A DNA stretch of 38,910 bases, from the NCBI GenBank assembly GCA_000681355.2, contig JJNX02000011.1:1-38910 (forward strand), read 5' to 3'. Position numbers and translations under genes: made by a program. Below, piece by piece: positions 33,830 to 38,910 of this stretch (its first letter is position 1; each line of letters begins with the position of its first letter). The notes beneath the pieces are model-generated. The model did no database searches. It was not told the origin of the DNA and saw only the letters and a program-made list of their open reading frames with translations. This DNA comes from Peptococcaceae bacterium SCADC1_2_3 (GTDB lineage: Bacteria; Bacillota; Desulfotomaculia; Desulfotomaculales; Nap2-2B).

Positions 33830-34642
33830 TTACCATCCTAACAACCGGTAAACCTCGCCGTCTATAATCCCTTCGGCAGACAAACCATTTTTCCGCCGAA
33901 AAGCTATTAACGCTTTTTCTGTTTTAGGGCCAAAAATACCATCCGGGGCAGCCTGAGTATAACCAAGACGCCTTAAAATACGCTGGGCTTCGTAAACCGC
34001 CAGACCGCAAGCCCCCTTTTGGAAGGTGTAATAATATTCGCCTGCTTGATTATAAAAAGGATTGCCCACAATAATAACCGGCGCCCCTTCGGTAACCCAG
34101 GAATAGATTTCTTCCACGTGTGCATTATGCATCCGCACACAGCCGTGGCTGGCATAAGTACCAATTGACCAGGGATTATCAGTGCCGTGAATACCGTACA
34201 CACCACTGTAAATATTTAACCTCATCCACCGGCTGCCCATACCGGGAGCATAATAAGCGGATTTTTCAACTACTTTCCAGGTCCCGACCGGTGTTTCGTA
34301 CTGCGGTTTGCCCACGGCTACCGGATATTTCCGGATGAGTTTTTTATCTGAAAAAACTGATAAGGTTAAATTAAAAGTATCAATTAAAATACATACATCA
34401 TGATAAGGGGAGGGAACATTATTTTCAGGAGGTTGACTAAGAACATACTTCCAGTTTATTAGTTTGTTACCTTTTTGAAAAGATTTTTTAAGCCTAGATA
34501 TATATTCATAATGACAATCACAATATTTTAGCGATTTTAGCGGTTGTTTTTGTACCTCACCGGCGTCAGCAACTATTCCAGACTGACAGGACAAAACAAA
34601 AAGAGAAAGAAGAAAAAAGATTAAAACGCGACCAAAAGGCAA
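33830..34642 (-). CDS. L,D-transpeptidase (YkuD) with peptidoglycan-binding domain
   Basis: 270 aa, exported. Signal peptide VLIFFLLSLFVLSCQSG at about 6-22; the Cys could be a lipobox. YkuD catalytic domain at about 82-205: VCILIDTFNLTLSVF, KYPVAVGKPQYETPVGTWKV, then GIHGTDNPWSIGTYASHGCV with active-site His and Cys in HGCVRMHN. C-terminal PG_binding_1 at about 215-268 (AQRILRRLGYTQAAPDGIFG, PKTEKALIAFRRKNGL). Likely cross-links 3-3 in the cell wall or spore cortex. TTG start, AGGGGTG upstream. Confidence 0.93.
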   Translation of the reverse strand: MPFGRVLIFFLLSLFVLSCQSGIVADAGEVQKQPLKSLKYCDCHYEYISRLKKSFQKGNKLINWKYVLSQPPENNVPSPYHDVCILIDTFNLTLSVFSDKKLIRKYPVAVGKPQYETPVGTWKVVEKSAYYAPGMGSRWMRLNIYSGVYGIHGTDNPWSIGTYASHGCVRMHNAHVEEIYSWVTEGAPVIIVGNPFYNQAGEYYYTFQKGACGLAVYEAQRILRRLGYTQAAPDGIFGPKTEKALIAFRRKNGLSAEGIIDGEVYRLLGW

Positions 34643-34859
34643 TATTTACACCCCTATCTACATCTCTTCATCTATAACAAGTAAAAATTATGTAATTATT
34701 CAGTAAAACCGCTCCTGGTCTCGTAAGACGTTTCGCTGAATACTTACAAAATTATTAAGTATTTTTTTATCAAATTAAAAACCTTTATTATTTTTTATAC
34801 CCGGTAAGCTAATTATTCCTTTGTTTTTAATGAGTCACGAAAATACAAGGTTGTACTCG
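34643..34859. other. Intergenic region without a gene
   Basis: Gap between divergent genes. A weak AT hairpin (AATACTT / AAGTATT at about 34739-34763, followed by T residues) is the only structure seen; no gene lies upstream of it on that strand. Confidence 0.4.
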
Positions 34860-34949
34860 TTGACAACACCCTGGCAAAACTATAAAATTAAGGCAAAGAT
34901 TCAGGCTTTAGCTTTAGGTTTTGCCGTAGAGAAAGGGGCAAAACTAAAG
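34860..34949 (+). promoter_or_regulatory. Promoter and leader hairpin of the second MNT/HEPN operon
   Basis: TTGACA at 34860-34865 with TAAAAT at 34883-34888 (17-base spacer). The leader carries a stem CTTTAG-g-TTTTGCC (34912-34925) paired with GGCAAAACTAAAG (34937-34949), which ends 13 bases before the ATG at 34963 and takes in the AAAG of the likely Shine-Dalgarno AAAGGAAAG. Confidence 0.5.
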
Positions 34950-34962
34950 GAAAGTGAGAAAT

Positions 34963-35325
34963 ATGATCGATGAAGAATATTTTCGGGCCTGGAAAAAGCG
35001 GGCCTGGCAAACCAGGCAAAAAGTTCAGAAAAGAGAAGACAGAGCCAGGCAACTAGCTAGGAAAATGGCTTATACTTTGGCTGAAGAGTTTGCTGTTTCC
35101 CGTGTTTATTTAATTGGCTCTCTTCTCCATCCTGGTTGTTTTAATTTAAGTTCTGATATTGACCTGGTCGTAGAAGGGCTTGATCCGGCTAAACTTTATC
35201 AGGCAGAAAGAAGGTTGGAGGAAATCGTTGATATTCCCTTTGATTTGATTGATGGCAAAGAAATTAGTAAGAAATTTTATGCCCGCATTCTCCAAGAAGG
35301 ATTGATTCTTTATGAACGAAATTAA
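34963..35325 (+). CDS. MNT-type nucleotidyltransferase antitoxin (second system)
   Basis: About 120 aa. A basic N-terminal helix (FRAWKKRAWQTRQKVQKRED) precedes the nucleotidyltransferase core VSRVYLIGSLLHPGCFNLSS then DIDLVVEGL, giving a GSx10DxD motif. This form lacks the usual Arg/Gly after GS. FDLIDGKEIS near the end carries the third acidic residue. The overlapping HEPN gene marks it as the antitoxin partner. GTG at 34954 is an alternative start. Confidence 0.85.
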   Translation: MIDEEYFRAWKKRAWQTRQKVQKREDRARQLARKMAYTLAEEFAVSRVYLIGSLLHPGCFNLSSDIDLVVEGLDPAKLYQAERRLEEIVDIPFDLIDGKEISKKFYARILQEGLILYERN

Positions 35326-35827
35326 TAGCAACTACTACCGTCTTTTAATAGCTGAACTACAAGATGACCTGGATGCGTTAGAGACTGTAGCAAAAGAAAT
35401 TCAAAAACCATTTGAGGAGAAAAAAGACCAATTAAGCAACTTAGAGTTAGCAGGAATAGCCCATTTGTTGGAAAATTTTTATACAGCCATTGAGGATATA
35501 ATGTTGCGTATTGCTTCAAAAATAGATAAGAGTCTACCTTCTGGCGAAAAGTGGCATAAAGATTTGCTTTTCAGGATGGCTTTGCGCATTCCGGAAGTAC
35601 GTCCCCCTGTTTTTAACCACCAGCTTTGCGAAAAACTAGATGATTTCAGACGTTTTCGTCACCGTAGCCGCCATGTTTATCGCCCCCCTATTCCAGATTG
35701 GTTAAAAACGAAACCCTTGGTAGAAGATTTAAGCGGAAATTTAAAAGAAATAAAAAGACAAATTAACCTTTTTATTGATTTTTTAGAAAAATTAATCATA
35801 GCTTTAGAGGAAGAAGAATTAAGGTAA
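35312..35827 (+). CDS. HepT-like HEPN ribonuclease toxin (second system)
   Basis: 171 aa, all-helical. The HEPN catalytic motif is intact: RHRSRHVY fits Rx4HxY. Upstream helices (NLELAGIAHLLENFYTAIED, IMLRIASKID) fit the larger HepT-like subgroup, distinct from the 122-aa HepT at 13263. The ATG overlaps the MNT gene by 14 bases, so the order is antitoxin then toxin. The mechanism (RNase held off by AMPylation) is inferred from relatives. Confidence 0.85.
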   Translation: MNEINSNYYRLLIAELQDDLDALETVAKEIQKPFEEKKDQLSNLELAGIAHLLENFYTAIEDIMLRIASKIDKSLPSGEKWHKDLLFRMALRIPEVRPPVFNHQLCEKLDDFRRFRHRSRHVYRPPIPDWLKTKPLVEDLSGNLKEIKRQINLFIDFLEKLIIALEEEELR

Positions 35828-36049
35828 AGACTTGAATCCGTGATACCATAGGCCATAAAATTAATAAAATCTTAACAAGAAATTTACAATATCTTAATAA
35901 AAGGGTTATTTAAAAATTGTCGTAAAAATGATATAAGTATATAGATATAAAAACAAAAAACGAACCTATTTTCAGATTTTTAAAGTTTACGAACCAACTA
36001 ATTAAAAATAATTAATCTAAAAAGTAACTAATATTTGGAGGCTATTTTG

Positions 36050-36826
36050 GTGGGGCAACAGCTAAAAGAAATTTACCTTTACCGGGAAATGCTGAAAAAC
36101 TTGGTGGCCAAGGAACTGCGGGCCCGGTATAAAGGCTCGGTGCTGGGATTTTTCTGGACTTTTTTTAACCCACTGCTCATGCTGATTGTTTATAGCCTGG
36201 TTTTTTCTTTCGTTATGAGAGTGCAAACCGAAAACTACGCCATGTTTTTATTTGTGGCCTTGCTTCCCTGGAATTATTTTGCAACCTCTGTCCTGCAAGG
36301 AGCGGCAAGTTTGGTGCAAAACAGCTCTTTAATAAAAAAAATTTACTTTCCCCGGGAAATTTTACCCCTTTCGGTGGTATTGACCAACCTGGTAAATTAT
36401 CTTTTAAGCCTGTTTATTTTAATCCCGGCTTTACTTATATTTAAGGTAGATCTCACCTTGGCTTTAATTGCTTTTCCGGCCATACTAATCGTAGAAACCC
36501 TTTTAGTTGCTTCTTTAACTTTTCTGGTAGCCATAGCCAACGTTTATTTTCGTGATTTAGAGCACATTATGGGGGTTTTAATGATGGCCTGGTTCTTTTT
36601 AACCCCGGTGCTTTACCCGGCAGACCTCATCCCCCAAAATGCAAAGTTTATCTTTAATCTAAATCCTGCTACCCCAATAATTGAAGCCTACCGGAGTATT
36701 TTTTACGCCGGGAAATGGCCCCAGTGGGATGTTTTGGGCTACTTGACTATAGGGCTTCTTGTTCTGGTCATAATCAGCCTTGTTGTCTTTGGCCGGTTTC
36801 AGAAGACCGTGGCGGAGGAGATATAA
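36050..36826 (+). CDS. Polysaccharide/teichoic acid export permease (Wzm/TagG type)
   Basis: 258-aa ABC-2 permease. Opening YREMLKNLVAKELRARYKGS is the standard amphipathic N-terminus of Wzm/TagG/KpsM. Six membrane segments follow (VLGFFWTFFNPLLMLIVYSL, YAMFLFVALLPWNYF and others), with AIANVYFRDLEHIMGVLMMA and the family motif LNPATPIIEAYRSIF. Exports surface glycans with the next gene. GTG at 36050 chosen, 8 bases after GGAGG; TTG at 36047 is possible. Its stop directly abuts the ATPase start. Confidence 0.93.
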   Translation: MGQQLKEIYLYREMLKNLVAKELRARYKGSVLGFFWTFFNPLLMLIVYSLVFSFVMRVQTENYAMFLFVALLPWNYFATSVLQGAASLVQNSSLIKKIYFPREILPLSVVLTNLVNYLLSLFILIPALLIFKVDLTLALIAFPAILIVETLLVASLTFLVAIANVYFRDLEHIMGVLMMAWFFLTPVLYPADLIPQNAKFIFNLNPATPIIEAYRSIFYAGKWPQWDVLGYLTIGLLVLVIISLVVFGRFQKTVAEEI

Positions 36827-37579
36827 GTGGCCAATGAATTTTTTAACGCTAATGTGGTGGAAATAAAAGATTTATGGAAGAAGTTTCAGGTTTATCAAGA
36901 CAAAACCATCTCCCTAAAGGAAAGGATTATTTTTTGGGGAAGGCAGCGGACAGAAGGATTCTGGGCCTTAAGAAATATAAATTTATCCGTCCCCAAAGGA
37001 AAAACCATCGGTCTTATTGGGCGAAACGGTTCGGGCAAAAGCACGCTGTTAAAAATAATCAGCCGGATTCTTTACCCCACGCAAGGGGAAGTGAAGGTAA
37101 GGGGGAAGCTTTCCACCCTTTTAGAGTTAGGGGCCGGCTTTCACCCTGACTTTACCGGGCGGGAAAATATTTTTTTAAATGCCTCCATTCTGGGCTTTAC
37201 CAGAAAAGAAATTAAGGAAAAACTAAACGACATCGTTGAATTTGCCGAGTTGGGTGATTTTATTGATAACCCCGTACGCAACTACTCCTCCGGCATGTAC
37301 ATGCGCTTAGGCTTTGCCGTGGCCGTCCACGTGGACCCGGACATTTTGCTTATTGACGAAGTGCTGTCCGTGGGGGATTTAGCCTTTCAGGAAAAATGCC
37401 TGACCCGCATCCAGGATATGCAGAAACAAGGCAAGACCATAATTTTAGTGACCCACGCGCCAAAGCAAGTGGAGGATTTATGTGATATAGCGGTGTGGCT
37501 GGACCATGGCGAGGCAAAATTGCAGGGGCCGGCCCAAGAGGTGGCCCAGGCCTATAAGGAATTTATTAGCGGTGCTTAA
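36827..37579 (+). CDS. Polysaccharide/teichoic acid export ATPase (Wzt/TagH type)
   Basis: 250 aa. Pre-ABC segment typical of the family (VEIKDLWKKFQVYQDKTISL, KERIIFWGR), Walker A GLIGRNGSGKSTLLKII, SYxSGM-type signature NYSSGMYMRLGFAVAV, Walker B ILLIDEVLSVGD and switch THAPKQVEDLCD. No C-terminal carbohydrate-binding extension, so export is probably of a lipid-linked intermediate. GTG directly after the permease TAA. The glycosyltransferases that normally surround such genes are not in the window. Confidence 0.94.
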   Translation: MANEFFNANVVEIKDLWKKFQVYQDKTISLKERIIFWGRQRTEGFWALRNINLSVPKGKTIGLIGRNGSGKSTLLKIISRILYPTQGEVKVRGKLSTLLELGAGFHPDFTGRENIFLNASILGFTRKEIKEKLNDIVEFAELGDFIDNPVRNYSSGMYMRLGFAVAVHVDPDILLIDEVLSVGDLAFQEKCLTRIQDMQKQGKTIILVTHAPKQVEDLCDIAVWLDHGEAKLQGPAQEVAQAYKEFISGA

Positions 37580-37696
37580 AGCAGAAAAAGCACAAAGCAC
37601 CTGAGATGATCTTAGGTCAGCTTCCAAATTCATATTTTTTTTGTTGTTTCCTTAAGAAATGTTATCATACATTTAGGGTAGATTGGAGGTTTTATC

Positions 37697-37954
37697 ATGT
37701 CTAAATTAATTCTAGAAATACCCGAGGATGTACTTCGTTCTCTTAAACTTCCTCCTGCAGAGAGAGAGGCTGAACTACGCAAAGAACTAGCTTTAGCCTT
37801 ATATCATCGCGGGATACTTTCAATGGGAAAGGCAAGGACGTTAGCCCGGATGACACGTTGGGAATTTAAAGAACTCTTAGGACGACGTCATATTCCCCAT
37901 CACTACACAGGAGAAGATCTTGAGGAGGACCTTCACTATGCCAGAGGCCATTAG
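37697..37954 (+). CDS. UPF0175 family antitoxin-type protein
   Basis: 85 aa, UPF0175: EIPEDVLRSLKLPPAEREAE, LRKELALALYHRGILSMGKA and RTLARMTRWEFKELLGRRHI, a helix-turn-helix-like N-terminal module with a tail for partner binding. It is normally followed by a DUF3368 PIN-like toxin, whose broken copy overlaps it here by 17 bases. GATTGGAGG before the ATG; an extended -10 TGTTATCAT at about 37660-37668 may be the promoter. Confidence 0.88.
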   Translation: MSKLILEIPEDVLRSLKLPPAEREAELRKELALALYHRGILSMGKARTLARMTRWEFKELLGRRHIPHHYTGEDLEEDLHYARGH

Positions 37955-38211
37955 TGATTCTTCAACTCTGATCAATCTGGCTATTATTGGTCATTTATCT
38001 TTGTTAAGAGATTTTCATGAAAAGATTATTGTGCCCTGAAGTATATAATTTGCCAAAAACTAGAGTGATCGGGATATTGATTCGAGCAAAGCTTGCTGGC
38101 AAGATATCCTCGCTTAAGAAAGAGATCGATCAGCTACGCGACGAGGCAGGTTTCTGGATTTCTAAAGAACTTTATAAACGGGTATTACATCAAGTAGGAG
38201 AATTTTTTTGA
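37938..38211 (+). pseudogene. Broken DUF3368 PIN-like toxin gene
   Basis: Frame 1 from the ATG at 37938 gives MPEAISDSSTLINLAIIGHL then SLLRDFHEKIIVP and stops at 38037. The other frame resumes the family sequence: PEVYN, then TRVIGILIRAKLAGKISSLK and GFWISKELYKRVLHQVGEFF, the conserved C-terminal helix region. Two lesions: one extra C in the CCC before 38037, and loss of about 60-70 residues between EVYN and LPKTRVIG. That gap contains several of the acidic PIN residues, so no working toxin is made. Confidence 0.82.
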
Positions 38212-38293
38212 ATGCGAATGCGAGGATGCCCTAGGTGAATGTTTTGTCTAAAACAAAGGGTTTTGTGATAAATTTGAGGGGGGAAGGAAAATA

Positions 38294-38707
38294 ATGGGCG
38301 AAGTACGTACTAAAGTTCGCTTGCTTAACGCTGTTGATGAGGCTCTTACCCGCCGTAATTTGTTAAAGCCTGAGGAGATAAGAACTTATTTTGCCGATGC
38401 GCTCGTTGATACTGGTGCTGTGCGTTCTGTACTCCCCCCTTTTGTGGTGGAACGGTTAGGCCTGGCCATTCGTGGCCAGCGCGTTGCCGAATATGCAGAT
38501 GGGCGTAAAGAAGCCGTGGGCGTAACGGAACCGCTGATAATTGAAATAGAGGGCAGAGATACTTTAGAAGAAGCACTGGTTTTAGGAGATGAAGTAATTA
38601 TTGGACAGACAGTATTAGAAAAGCTGGATCTTTTTGTAGATTGTATAAATCAACGTCTTGTTCCCAACCCCGCCCATCCAGACCAGCCTGTCTCAAAAGT
38701 AAAATAG
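38294..38707 (+). CDS. Clan AA retropepsin-like aspartic protease family protein
   Basis: 137 aa. The active-site triplet DTG is in ALVDTGAVRSVLPPFVVERL, followed by EYADGRKEAVGVTEPLIIEI and GDEVIIGQTVLEKLDLFVDC, the hydrophobic-Gly segment of single-domain retropepsin-like proteins, which act as homodimers. Members are common in bacteria; the substrate is unknown. Start ATG with AGGGGGGAAGGA upstream. No retroelement genes are nearby. Confidence 0.88.
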   Translation: MGEVRTKVRLLNAVDEALTRRNLLKPEEIRTYFADALVDTGAVRSVLPPFVVERLGLAIRGQRVAEYADGRKEAVGVTEPLIIEIEGRDTLEEALVLGDEVIIGQTVLEKLDLFVDCINQRLVPNPAHPDQPVSKVK

Positions 38708-38831
38708 TGTCTACCAGAGCAACATTGGAACAGGTGAAACAAAGGAGGGAAATGGTTATGGAATCTCCCAGGAAATTTTGGATAACCTAAAGCAGGATTT
38801 AGAGTTAAGATTGCCGGCTATTCTTTCTTAA
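38707..38831 (+). pseudogene. Small frameshifted gene, unrecognised
   Basis: A GTG overlapping the protease stop opens STRATLEQVKQRREMVM (frame ends 38790). A second frame, from about 38757, continues GISQEILDNLKQDLELRLPA then ILS to TAA at 38831. Both pieces are helical and hydrophilic and may be one gene broken by a shift near 38760. Function not recognised. Confidence 0.25.
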
Positions 38832-38874
38832 GGTAAAATATAAGAAAAAACGTAAAATAGGAGCAAGCGCTGAG

Positions 38875-38910
38875 ATGAAGAAAAACCAGATTGACCACGA
38901 CCAACTCTTT
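38875..38910 (+). CDS. Start of a probable Rpn-type PD-(D/E)XK nuclease (cut by window end)
   Basis: ATG at 38875 after TAGGAGC; only MKKNQIDHDQLF is visible. An opening IDHDQLFK-like motif is typical of Rpn/DUF4351-type recombination-promoting nucleases. With so few residues the call is tentative. Confidence 0.4.
   Translation, partial: MKKNQIDHDQLF

Noticed and set aside
34739-34768. AT-only hairpin followed by T residues, as a terminator
   Set aside because: No gene on that strand ends upstream of it, and a stem of seven A/T pairs is too weak to support the call.
37599-37617. Imperfect palindrome ACCTGAGATGATCTTAGGT after the export ATPase gene, as terminator or operator
   Set aside because: Short, with mismatched pairs, and no immediate U run; not enough to annotate.

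Overview
The window looks like a chromosomal segment of a low-to-mid GC Bacillota (Firmicutes), most likely a Clostridia/Peptococcaceae (Desulfotomaculia)-type anaerobe. The evidence is the gene content and order: Asp23-AmaP-DUF2273-NusB-XseA, LspA-Tgt-YajC-SecD-SecF, a sporulation-type YteA/DksA zinc finger, TrmK, a DUF711/ACT pair and a bacterial type A RNase P RNA. Shine-Dalgarno sequences are strong and GTG/TTG starts are frequent. The genus cannot be fixed from the sequence alone.

Layout. 1-3.1 kb: RNA ligase RtcB (cut by the window edge), a DUF4125 protein and an orphan transketolase C-terminal half. 3.0-6.3 kb: a segment carrying ftsE-ftsX-murein hydrolase activator on the minus strand, bounded by inverted copies of a small repeat that contains the start of a four-helix-bundle (S23-type) gene. 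6.4-11.1 kb: ctpA, a MinJ-like PDZ membrane protein, a YfcE-type phosphodiesterase and adenine deaminase. 11.2-15.6 kb: an accessory stretch with an ABC-2 transporter, an effector-binding-domain remnant, a MntA/HepT pair, a decayed DUF2283-DUF433-DUF5615 operon and an intact MazEF-like pair. 15.6-25.6 kb: housekeeping genes (rluD, the Asp23 cluster, nusB, xseA, lspA, tgt, yajC, secDF, DUF5665, yteA, trmK). 25.6-32.1 kb: a lone B12-binding protein, rnpB, phosphohexomutase, two zinc-ribbon proteins (one behind a structured leader), DUF711/ACT and glnA behind a leader with two U-tailed hairpins. 32.1-38.9 kb: a palindromic repeat, a MATE exporter, an L,D-transpeptidase, a second MNT/HEPN pair, a polysaccharide-export ABC transporter, a UPF0175 antitoxin with a broken DUF3368 partner, a retropepsin-like protease and the start of a probable Rpn-type nuclease gene.

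How the genes relate. FtsEX, the M23 activator, CtpA and the MinJ-like protein form an envelope and division module. Its two halves now face opposite ways, and a single inversion between the flanking repeats would restore one co-directional order. YajC-SecD-SecF, LspA and CtpA serve secretion and membrane proteins. Wzm/Wzt, the L,D-transpeptidase and FtsEX serve the cell envelope. Four toxin-antitoxin-type loci plus one decayed locus lie in the accessory parts.

Main leads: (1) the repeat-bounded ftsEX inversion; (2) a 28.28-28.40 kb leader whose inner strand is a perfect 7-nt complement of the downstream ribosome binding site; (3) three genes (rluD, tgt, the M23 activator) whose Shine-Dalgarno sequence fits an AUA or AUU codon better than any canonical start; (4) stepwise decay of toxin operons.
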